This document shows, piece by piece, positions 7,457 through 14,068 of a DNA stretch of 64,000 nucleotides. The stretch spans positions 558,001 to 622,000 of the forward strand of contig NZ_FOIS01000004.1 in assembly GCF_900110455.1 (NCBI RefSeq). Reading direction: 5' to 3'. The notes beneath the pieces were generated by a model, which did no database searches, was not told the origin of the DNA, and saw only the letters and a list, made by a program, of their open reading frames with translations. The translations under genes and the position numbers were made by a program. The stretch is from Natrinema salifodinae. GTDB taxonomy: Archaea; Halobacteriota; Halobacteria; Halobacteriales; Natrialbaceae. Each line of letters begins with the position of its first letter. The stretch's first letter is position 1.

Positions 7457-7482
7457 TGTTCCACTCGAAATAAGGGGGTTCG
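7457..7482 (+). repeat. Origin Recognition Box D at the orc1 start
   Basis: TGTTCCACTCGAAATAAGGG followed by GGTTCG is a canonical plus-strand ORB ending 10 bp before the orc1 ATG. Its position makes it a likely site for Orc1 to control its own expression as well as to bind the origin. Confidence 0.85.
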
Positions 7483-7492
7483 TATACGACGA

Positions 7493-9292
7493 ATGTCAGA
7501 CGACGACTCAGAGATCGCGGGTTCGGACGAGGTGGAGATCGGCGGATCGAACGGATTCTCGACGAACTTCGAGAACGCGGGGCTCGGCGACGGCGACGAG
7601 GAGTCGAATCAAGGACTGTTCGACGACCTGCTCAGCGGCGAACCGATTTTCGAGAACAAGGAGGTTCTCCGCCCGTCGTACACGCCACACGAACTCCCCC
7701 ACCGAAGCGATCAGATCAACAAGATGGCGACGATCCTCGTCGCCGCGCTCCGCGGTGAGACCCCCTCGAACATCCTCATCTACGGGAAGACCGGGACCGG
7801 CAAGACGGCGAGCGCGAAGTTCGTCAGCAAGGAACTCGAGAGCACCTCCCAGAAGTACAGCGTCCCGTGCGACGTCGAATACATCAACTGCGAGGTCACC
7901 GATACCCAGTACCGCGTGCTCGCACAGCTCGCGAACAAGTTCATCGAGAAGAACGAAGCCCGAATCGACGAGCAGATCGACGAACTCGAGTCGCTGTTAG
8001 CCGCCCTCGACGAGTACGAACCGATCGACGCCGACACCCAGCGTGACTCCGTAAGCGACCAGGCGAATCGATCGCGATCGGACACCAACACGGCGTCGGA
8101 CCCCTTCGATTTCGTTGCCGCGGACGAACCGGAGTCCAAATCTCACGTTTCGACTGAAGACAGTACCAGGCCGCAGTCGGGCGATTCTCCACTCGAAACT
8201 GGGGGGTCGGACCCTGACGGGCCGGCTACCGCGGGCGAAATCGACTCGCCGGAGGCCGACGATACCGGCCGGACCGCCGACGCCACCGTCGTGGCCGACG
8301 ACTCGACCGCCCTGCCGTCGGACCATCCCCTCGAATCGACGCCGTTCGACGACCGGGCCGAGGTCGAAGACCGAATCGCGGACCTAGAGGATGACAAGGA
8401 GTCCTTCGAGGAGGTCCCGATGACCGGCTGGCCGACCGACCGGGTCTACAGCGTCTTCTTCGATGCCGTCGATTACGACGAGCGGGTCGTCGTCATTATG
8501 TTAGACGAAATCGACAAACTCGTCGAGAAAAGCGGCGACGACACGCTCTACAATCTCTCGCGGATGAACTCCGAACTCGAGAACTCGCGCGTGTCGATCA
8601 TCGGTATCTCGAACGACCTGAAGTTCACCGACTTTCTCGATCCCCGGGTCAAGTCCTCGCTGGGCGAGGAGGAGATCGTCTTCCCGCCCTACGACGCGAA
8701 CCAACTGCGAGACATCCTCGAACACCGTTCGGAGGTCGCGTTCAAAGGCAGCGCCCTCTCCGAAGACGTCATTCCGCTGTGTGCGGCCTTCGCCGCCCAG
8801 GAACACGGCGACGCGCGCCGCGCGCTGGACTTACTCCGGACCGCCGGTGAACTGGCCGAGCGGTCTCAGTCCGAGACGATCGTCGAGGAACACGTCCGCC
8901 AGGCGCAGGACAAGATCGAACTCGACCGGGTCGTCGAGGTCGTCCGCACGCTCCCCACGCAGAGCAAACTCGTGCTCTTCGCGATCATCCTACTCGAGAA
9001 AAACGGCGTCCACAGCATCAACACGGGCGAAGTGTTCAACATCTACAAGCGCCTCTGTGAAGAGATCGACGCCGACGTCCTGACCCAGCGGCGCGTGACG
9101 GACCTCATCAGCGAACTCGACATGCTCGGAATCGTCAACGCCGTCGTCGTCTCGAAGGGCCGGTACGGCCGGACCAAGGAAATCAGCCTCTCGGTGCCCC
9201 TCGAGGAGACGGAGGCGGTCCTCCTCTCGGACTCGCGACTCAGCGACATCGACGACATCCAGCCGTTCGTCCAGGCGCGGTTCGAGAACTGA
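7493..9292 (+). CDS. orc1: Orc1/Cdc6 replication initiator
   Basis: This 599-residue AAA+ initiator binds ORBs and loads the MCM helicase. Walker A GKTGTGKT is at residues 98-105; Walker B (VVVIMLDEIDKL) has its Asp-Glu at about 338-339; sensor 1 (IIGISNDLKF) and DPRVKSSL follow. A C-terminal winged-helix DNA-binding domain covers about 490-599. Family members are commonly about 400 residues. The extra length is an acidic, Ser/Thr/Asp-rich insertion of about 150 residues (about 155-305) between Walker A and Walker B. An ORB-like sequence is embedded in the codons of that insertion (8185-8210). The gene is adjacent to oriC and ORB D abuts its start, suggesting autoregulation. Confidence 0.95.
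   Translation: MSDDDSEIAGSDEVEIGGSNGFSTNFENAGLGDGDEESNQGLFDDLLSGEPIFENKEVLRPSYTPHELPHRSDQINKMATILVAALRGETPSNILIYGKTGTGKTASAKFVSKELESTSQKYSVPCDVEYINCEVTDTQYRVLAQLANKFIEKNEARIDEQIDELESLLAALDEYEPIDADTQRDSVSDQANRSRSDTNTASDPFDFVAADEPESKSHVSTEDSTRPQSGDSPLETGGSDPDGPATAGEIDSPEADDTGRTADATVVADDSTALPSDHPLESTPFDDRAEVEDRIADLEDDKESFEEVPMTGWPTDRVYSVFFDAVDYDERVVVIMLDEIDKLVEKSGDDTLYNLSRMNSELENSRVSIIGISNDLKFTDFLDPRVKSSLGEEEIVFPPYDANQLRDILEHRSEVAFKGSALSEDVIPLCAAFAAQEHGDARRALDLLRTAGELAERSQSETIVEEHVRQAQDKIELDRVVEVVRTLPTQSKLVLFAIILLEKNGVHSINTGEVFNIYKRLCEEIDADVLTQRRVTDLISELDMLGIVNAVVVSKGRYGRTKEISLSVPLEETEAVLLSDSRLSDIDDIQPFVQARFEN
8185..8210 (+). repeat. ORB-like element E inside orc1 coding sequence
   Basis: TTCTCCACTCGAAACTGGGG followed by GGTCGG matches the ORB pattern fully. 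It encodes part of SPLETGGSD at about residues 232-239, in the disordered insertion of Orc1. It is in the same orientation as ORB D. Confidence 0.75.
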
Positions 9293-9442
9293 CGAGAGCG
9301 CTTTGCGTCCGAGCGGGTTCGGTGCCGCCAGGCGTCGTCACTCAGTTGCTGCCCTCCGTTTCCATTCGAAGCACTGCATGCACGTGACGAACAGCCCGCG
9401 CTATCGCGACCGAGCGGATACGAAAAGCGAGCGCGCCGTCGA

Positions 9443-10456
9443 TCAGCGAGGGCCGGTTCGACGGCGACCGAGGGCGACGACGGCACCGCCACTGATACTG
9501 GCGCCGGTTGCGGCGATTCCGGCCGCACCGGCGAGTTCTCCGTCAGATCCGAGTTCGGCCCCGAGTCCGGCGGCGGCGGGACCGGTCGCTGCCGGTGCCG
9601 AGGTCGCTGCCGGATCGGACAACATCGGGTCGTAGAGCGCCGAACCCGCGGGCGAGGTCGGGGCGAGCATTCCGCCGAGGATCTGATCGAAGGTCAGTCG
9701 GACGTGGCCGAGCCACGGAATTCGGAACATCGCCTTGCCGGTGACCCACTCGGGTTTGACGACGGTGCTGACCGAGTTACCGTACTGATCGTACCCGGCG
9801 TTGTTGTCGCCTTTCGTGACGAATCCGTCGTGCGGGGCGGGGCAGGACTGGACCTCGGCACAGGTCGCATCGCCGATGACCTCTTCGTTGGCCTTGGTCT
9901 CGACCCATCTCTCGTCCTCCTCGACCCAGAAGTGGGCCCGGTGGATCACCGGCGTCGCGGCCGCGTTGCCGTTCGGCTGGAACACGATGACGTCACCCGG
10001 ATTATTGAACTTCTCGTGGCCGCTCTCCTGGCCGTTCTCGAGGGTGACGACGCCGGTTCCGTCGGCGGGATTATCGCCGACGAATCTGCCCTCGTCGGCG
10101 ACGAAGACGAGATCGCCCCTGTGCATGTGCGGCTCCATACTACCGCTCTCGACGGCGACCAGCGGCGGCCAGATCCCGCTGACCGCGAACAGGACGAGCC
10201 CGATGATCGCGACGATCGCGACGCTGCTCAGGACGTCCCGAACCAGCACGATGCTTTCGTCGTCCGTCTTGAGGAACCAGCGGACGATCCCGTCGTCTTC
10301 GATCGTCACGGCGTTCGATTCTGTCGAAGACGAAGATGCCGCCCCCGCTGGCCGCTCTCCCGGCGTTCGGGCCCCGTCGGTGCTTCGATCCTGCCGATTC
10401 CGGTCGTCCCCGGAATCGCCGTCGCCAGGCGGCTGCCCGGAGCTAGAACCGCTCAT
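9443..10456 (-). CDS. sec11: archaeal signal peptidase I (S26, Sec11 type), copy A
   Basis: This 337-residue membrane protease removes signal peptides on the outer face of the membrane. A disordered N terminus is followed by a membrane helix (SVAIVAIIGLVLFAVSGIW). Next come the catalytic Ser box ESGSMEPHMHRGDLVFV, the His box PVIHRAHF (His replaces the bacterial Lys) and the Asp box VTKGDNNAGYDQY, so all three archaeal catalytic residues are present. A second hydrophobic Ala/Gly-rich segment lies near the C terminus. ATG at 10456 is preferred to GTG at 10462. The ATCAACCTTC promoter word lies exactly 26 bp upstream, as in the neighbouring paralogue. A Sec11 gene beside orc1 and polB is a conserved haloarchaeal arrangement. 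Confidence 0.9.
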   Translation of the reverse strand: MSGSSSGQPPGDGDSGDDRNRQDRSTDGARTPGERPAGAASSSSTESNAVTIEDDGIVRWFLKTDDESIVLVRDVLSSVAIVAIIGLVLFAVSGIWPPLVAVESGSMEPHMHRGDLVFVADEGRFVGDNPADGTGVVTLENGQESGHEKFNNPGDVIVFQPNGNAAATPVIHRAHFWVEEDERWVETKANEEVIGDATCAEVQSCPAPHDGFVTKGDNNAGYDQYGNSVSTVVKPEWVTGKAMFRIPWLGHVRLTFDQILGGMLAPTSPAGSALYDPMLSDPAATSAPAATGPAAAGLGAELGSDGELAGAAGIAATGASISGGAVVALGRRRTGPR

Positions 10457-10482
10457 CGTCACCCGTTTTGCCGGGCCGGGAA

Positions 10483-10492
10483 ATCAACCTTC
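10483..10492 (-). promoter_or_regulatory. promoter element of sec11 copy A
   Basis: GAAGGTTGAT on the minus strand ends 26 bp before the ATG at 10456. The same decamer at the same distance precedes the paralogous gene (11481-11490), so it is probably the BRE/TATA region of a leaderless promoter carried along by duplication. Confidence 0.6.
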
Positions 10493-10569
10493 TGTTCGTG
10501 CGAGTACGTTCGGTGGGCGGTCGGGGCGGCGAATCTCGTTCCCGACCGCGATCGCAGTCGAACCGACGG

Positions 10570-11454
10570 CTACGGCTTCCGCGCTCCGGCGGCCGCGAAC
10601 AGGACGAGCGCGAACGCCCCCGACGCGACCAGGACGGCGGCCGATCCGACGCCGGACAGCGCGCGTATCGAATCGAACGCCAGGCGGAGTTCGCCGAGGT
10701 GTGGGACGCGGAGCATCGCCTTGCCGGTGACCCACTCGGGTTTGACGACGGTGGTCTCCGCGCCCGACCGCGGGAGTTGATCGTACGCGCGGTTGGCGTC
10801 GCCTTTCGTGACGAAGCCGTCGTGGGGGGCCGGACACGACGCGATGTCGGCACAGGTCGCGCCGTTCATGGCGGCGGGATCGGCCTTGGTCTCGACCCAG
10901 TTTTCGTCCGCCTCGACCCAGAAGTGGGCCCGATGGATCACCGACGTTGCCGTCGGATCGCCGTTCGGGACGAAGACGACGACGTCGCCGGCGAGCCCGA
11001 ACCGCTCGTGGTCGGTCTCCCGTCCGTCTGCGAGGGTGACGACGCCCGTTCCCGCGATCGCGTCCTCGTCGGCGAACCGCCCCTCGTCGACGATGAAGAC
11101 GAGATCGCTCTGCGAGATGTGCGGTTCCATGCTGCCGCTCTCGACGGCGACCAGCGGCGGCCACCCGCCGCTGATCGCGAACAGAAGGAGGCCGACGACC
11201 GCGACGATGGCGACGCTCGTCGCGACGTCGCGAACGGCGGCGATCGGTCCGCCGTCCGCCTCGCGGAGCCAGCGCACCGGGCCGTCCTCGATCGCGACTC
11301 GGCCGCGGTCGCGCGCGTCGGCGGCGGTTCGCGGACCGGCGTCGGGCGCCGAACCGGGATCGCCGTGCCGGTCCGACGGCGCCCAGTCGGAACCGCGGCG
11401 CCCATCCCGCGGAGCGGACCGATCGCGCGTTCGTTCACCGTCGGGACCGTCCAT
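10570..11454 (-). CDS. archaeal signal peptidase I (S26, Sec11 type), copy B
   Basis: This 294-residue paralogue of copy A lies immediately upstream on the same strand, 113 bp away. A membrane helix (SVAIVAVVGLLLFAISGGW) is followed by the Ser box ESGSMEPHISQSDLVFI, the His box SVIHRAHF and the Asp box VTKGDANRAYDQ. The catalytic set is intact. A C-terminal hydrophobic segment (GSAAVLVASGAFALVLFAAAG) could be a second membrane anchor. The stretches VESGSMEPH, CPAPHDGFVTKGD and TVVKPEWVTGKAM are shared with copy A, pointing to a fairly recent tandem duplication. The N-terminal tails differ completely. It probably has its own promoter (11481-11490). Confidence 0.9.
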   Translation of the reverse strand: MDGPDGERTRDRSAPRDGRRGSDWAPSDRHGDPGSAPDAGPRTAADARDRGRVAIEDGPVRWLREADGGPIAAVRDVATSVAIVAVVGLLLFAISGGWPPLVAVESGSMEPHISQSDLVFIVDEGRFADEDAIAGTGVVTLADGRETDHERFGLAGDVVVFVPNGDPTATSVIHRAHFWVEADENWVETKADPAAMNGATCADIASCPAPHDGFVTKGDANRAYDQLPRSGAETTVVKPEWVTGKAMLRVPHLGELRLAFDSIRALSGVGSAAVLVASGAFALVLFAAAGARKP

Positions 11455-11480
11455 CGAAGATCCGTTTCTTCGAGCGCGGT

Positions 11481-11490
11481 ATCAACCTTC
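11481..11490 (-). promoter_or_regulatory. promoter element of sec11 copy B
   Basis: GAAGGTTGAT on the minus strand ends 26 bp before the ATG at 11454, matching the element and spacing before copy A. Confidence 0.6.
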
Positions 11491-11567
11491 CGGGGACTCT
11501 CGTCACGCCGTAACAGCCGAGACGGTGATCCGCTACCCTTTTGCCCTCCCTCGCGAATGCGAGGCGT

Positions 11568-13124
11568 GTGCCACTCGAGGCCTCCGCTCGGATCGTCAGC
11601 GAACTCACGACCCGCGGGTACAACGCCGAGCGCGAGGCGGTGACGAAACTCGCGGCGGCCGAGGACCCGCACGCGGCGCTCGAGCGCGTTCTCGAGAACG
11701 TCCCCGACGATGTCCTGGTCGTCCGCGCCGATCACGTGGCGGCCGCGCTGCCGGCCGACGGTACCGGTACCGCCGCCCGATCCGACGCCCCTGCCGATTC
11801 CGAATCGACCCCCTCCACTTCGACTGGAACTGACGCGACCCCGGGGCGGGAATCGACAGAGTCGTCTCCAGTTGAAACGGAGGGGTCGTCGCACGTCGAC
11901 CGAGCCGCCGACCCCGACCTCCGATCGCTCGAGATCATCGGCGACATGACGGGCCAGAGCACGGGAACCGGCGAGTACGAGGACTTCGTTTCCGTCTTCC
12001 GCGACCGCCTCGACCGACTCGGCTCGAAGCTTCGGGGGCGGGTCAACCACCGGCCGGCCTCCGCCATCGAGGACATGCCTGGCGGCAGCGACGTCGCCAT
12101 GGTCGGCCTGGTCAACGACATCCGGTCGACCGCCAGCGGCCACTGGCTGATCGAACTCGAGGACGCGACCGGGACCTTCCCCTGGCTCGTGATGAAAGAT
12201 CGGGAGTACGTCGATCTCGTCGACGAACTCCTCTGTGACGAGGTGCTGGCGATGGAAGGGACCCTCGCGGACGACTCGGGGATCGCCTTCGTCGACTCGA
12301 TGTACTTCCCCGACGTGCCTCGGACGTACGAGCCCTCGACCGCGGACCGCCACGTCCAGGCCGCGCTGATCAGCGACGTCCACGTCGGCAGCGAGGAATT
12401 CATGGCCGACGCCTGGGACCGCTTCGCCGACTGGCTTCACACCGACCAGGCCCGCCACGTCGAGTACCTCCTGATCGGCGGCGACATGGTCGAGGGCGTC
12501 GGCGTCTACCCCGACCAGGACGAGGAACTCGACATCGTCGACATCTACGAGCAGTACGAGGCGTTCAACGAACACCTGAAGAAGGTCCCCGGCGACCTCG
12601 AGATCGTCATGATCCCGGGGAACCACGACGCCGTCCGACTCGCGGAACCCCAACCCGGCTTCGACGAGGAACTCCGGGAGATCATGTCCGCGCACGACCC
12701 GCGGATCGTGAGCAACCCCTCGACGGTGACGATCGAGGGCGTTTCGGTGCTGATGTACCACGGCGTCTCCCTGGACGAGGTGATCGCGGAACTGCCCGAG
12801 GAGAAGGCCAGCTACGACGACCCCCACAAGGCGATGTACCAGCTCTTAAAGAAGCGCCACGTCGCGCCGCAGTTCGGGGGCCACACGCGACTCGCGCCCG
12901 AAGAGGAGGACTATCTGGTGATGGAGGAGGTACCCGACATCTTCCACACCGGCCACGTCCACAAGCTCGGATTCGGGAAGTACCACAACGTGCTCGCGAT
13001 CAACTCCGGCTGTTGGCAGGCCCAGACCGACTTCCAGAAGAGCGTCAACATCGATCCTGACGCCGGCTACGCGCCCATCGTCGATCTGGATACGCTGGAC
13101 GTGACGGTCCAGAAGTTCTCCTAA
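11568..13124 (+). CDS. polB: DNA polymerase D (Pol II) small subunit DP1
   Basis: This roughly 518-residue subunit of the archaeal replicative polymerase PolD carries the proofreading 3'-5' exonuclease. An N-terminal helical domain (about 1-60) is followed by a disordered acidic linker (about 62-125). Next come an OB-fold (about 150-235, AMVGLVNDIRSTASGHWLIELEDATGTFPWLV) and a calcineurin-type phosphoesterase domain. The metal motifs are LISDVHVGS, GGDMVEGVG, IPGNHD, MYHG and HTGHVHKLG. I start at GTG 11568, not an upstream ATG. VPLEASARIVSEL is the family N terminus, and a CCTTTTG element lies about 30 bp upstream. Two ORB-like sites lie in the linker codons. Confidence 0.93.
   Translation: MPLEASARIVSELTTRGYNAEREAVTKLAAAEDPHAALERVLENVPDDVLVVRADHVAAALPADGTGTAARSDAPADSESTPSTSTGTDATPGRESTESSPVETEGSSHVDRAADPDLRSLEIIGDMTGQSTGTGEYEDFVSVFRDRLDRLGSKLRGRVNHRPASAIEDMPGGSDVAMVGLVNDIRSTASGHWLIELEDATGTFPWLVMKDREYVDLVDELLCDEVLAMEGTLADDSGIAFVDSMYFPDVPRTYEPSTADRHVQAALISDVHVGSEEFMADAWDRFADWLHTDQARHVEYLLIGGDMVEGVGVYPDQDEELDIVDIYEQYEAFNEHLKKVPGDLEIVMIPGNHDAVRLAEPQPGFDEELREIMSAHDPRIVSNPSTVTIEGVSVLMYHGVSLDEVIAELPEEKASYDDPHKAMYQLLKKRHVAPQFGGHTRLAPEEEDYLVMEEVPDIFHTGHVHKLGFGKYHNVLAINSGCWQAQTDFQKSVNIDPDAGYAPIVDLDTLDVTVQKFS
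11807..11832 (-). repeat. ORB-like element F inside polB
   Basis: On the minus strand it reads AGTTCCAGTCGAAGTGGAGG followed by GGGTCG. The match to the ORB pattern is good (GAAG for GAAA). It lies in codons of the disordered linker of DP1, with the G-run pointing left. Confidence 0.65.
11863..11888 (+). repeat. ORB-like element G inside polB
   Basis: CGTCTCCAGTTGAAACGGAG followed by GGGTCG is a full ORB match on the plus strand. It is about 30 bp from element F and in the opposite orientation. It encodes SPVETEGSS, resembling the ORB-encoded SPLETGGSD of Orc1. Confidence 0.75.
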
Positions 13125-13174
13125 CCAACGTTTTCCGCTGCGGGCGTGGCTACCCCGCGCCCTCGGCAAAATCT

Positions 13175-13270
13175 CGAGAGAGCGCTACGCGCTCTCTCGG
13201 ACAGCGAGGGACCTCCGGTCCCTCGAGCAGTCGGCGCTAAGCGCCGACGACCTCTCGGAGCTTCGCTCCG
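13175..13270. repeat. chain of four perfect hairpins with 3-nt loops
   Basis: Between convergent genes lie four consecutive perfect inverted repeats: 13175-13199 (11-bp stem, loop TAC), 13205-13225 (9-bp stem, loop TCC), 13230-13248 (8-bp stem, loop TAA) and 13256-13270 (6-bp stem, loop TTC). The stems are GC-rich and unrelated in sequence. It could act as a two-way transcription block, a protein-binding or DNA-structure element, or a dispersed palindromic repeat family. Confidence 0.8.
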
Positions 13271-13381
13271 CGTCGCTTTGATGAAAAGCACCCCCTTTCC
13301 CCTCCCTTCCGGGTCGGTCGTCGGCCCGCTCGCACGTTCCACTCGCTTGCGGTGTGACGCTCGGACTCGTTGCTATTCCTG

Positions 13382-13819
13382 CTACGGTTCCAGTCGAAAC
13401 CGAACCGTCGGCGCGCCGTCGAATCGCGGCCCGCGGCCGCGTCGCTCGAACCCGAGTTCCTGGGCGGCCTCCTCGATCGGATCGGCGTCGGGCGACGCTA
13501 ACACCTCGACGGCCATCGACTCCCGTTCCGCGAACCGGACCGGTTCGGCCAGGAGCCGCTTGCAGGCGTCGCCCGTGCCGTCGAGCTGGGTGACGTGAAC
13601 GGTGTCTTCGCGCGCGTCGAAGCTGATAAAGCCGAGCAAGTCTTCCGGATCGGAGCCGCCATACTGCGAGTCCGAGACGTCGGCGTTCGGATCGCGAGGC
13701 CCGTCCTCGGCGACGCGGACCGTCCGGTCGTGGACGAGGTTCCGCATCACGTCGGTCGGGGAATCAGCGATCGACGCGAGCGCGTCGGCGTCGGCCTCGA
13801 GTGCATCCCGTACGTTCAT
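13382..13819 (-). CDS. GNAT-like N-acetyltransferase
   Basis: This 145-residue protein has a GNAT layout. An N-terminal VRDALEADADALASIADSP helix is followed by a strand (DLLGFISFDAREDTVHVTQLDGTGDACKRLLAEPVRFAERESMAVEVLAS) and a C-terminal EEAAQELGFERRGRGPRF motif, the ...A..LGF... signature of the fold. The acetyl-CoA pyrophosphate loop (Q/RxxGxG/A) is reduced to QLDGTGDACKRLL, so activity is plausible but the substrate is unknown. I start at ATG 13819, with a GATTTATTG TATA element about 35 bp upstream, rather than the longer frame from 13954. It is convergent with polB across the hairpin chain. Confidence 0.7.
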   Translation of the reverse strand: MNVRDALEADADALASIADSPTDVMRNLVHDRTVRVAEDGPRDPNADVSDSQYGGSDPEDLLGFISFDAREDTVHVTQLDGTGDACKRLLAEPVRFAERESMAVEVLASPDADPIEEAAQELGFERRGRGPRFDGAPTVRFRLEP

Positions 13820-14011
13820 CGACGTGTGGTAATGCTGCGCACGACAATAAATCCCGGTCGCGGCTGCGGGTTGTTTGGGCCAACACATTAGACCATTGCC
13901 ATTTTCTGACGGGCCGCGTGTGGGTTCGAGTTGAACCGATCCGGCCGCCGCCACGGTAAAAATGCGGACGATGGGACACAGTTATCTGCCCGCTCTGGTA
14001 ACGGGACGAGT

Positions 14012-14068
14012 ATGAGTCACAGCATCGCAATGCGAGCCGTCTGTGAGGTGGCAGCATGCGCGTCGTAG
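14012..14068 (+). CDS. 18-residue leader peptide overlapping the aspartate kinase start
   Basis: ATG at 14012 opens an 18-codon frame (MSHSIAMRAVCEVAACAS) that stops at 14066-14068, 13 bases inside the aspartate kinase gene. An AGTTATC TATA-like element lies about 28 bp upstream of this ATG, which would make the mini-gene leaderless. The downstream ATG (14056) is preceded by a GAGGTG Shine-Dalgarno-like stretch. This suggests coupled translation of the kinase. The peptide is not enriched in Lys or Thr, so classical attenuation is not indicated. Confidence 0.4.
   Translation: MSHSIAMRAVCEVAACAS

Larger units (their letters stand above)
6185..7492. other. oriC: chromosomal replication origin (oriC1-type)
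   Basis: A gene-free interval of about 1.3 kb lies between oapA (leftward) and orc1/cdc6 (rightward), the arrangement typical of the main haloarchaeal origin. It contains two ORBs on the minus strand (6409-6435, 6479-6503) and two on the plus strand (6750-6777, 7457-7482). The ORBs bracket an AT-rich stretch with repeated CTAGTAA words (about 6550-6720) that could be the duplex-unwinding element. Further right is a perfect 19-bp tandem repeat. Several short open frames here have non-haloarchaeal codon use and are not genes. The oapA promoter must lie at the left edge and the orc1 promoter at the right. Confidence 0.88.

Noticed and set aside
9303-10780. Long plus-strand frames opposite the signal peptidase genes
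   Set aside because: They are antisense shadows of GC-rich genes with Arg/Pro-rich products; the minus-strand frames carry the S26 catalytic motifs.
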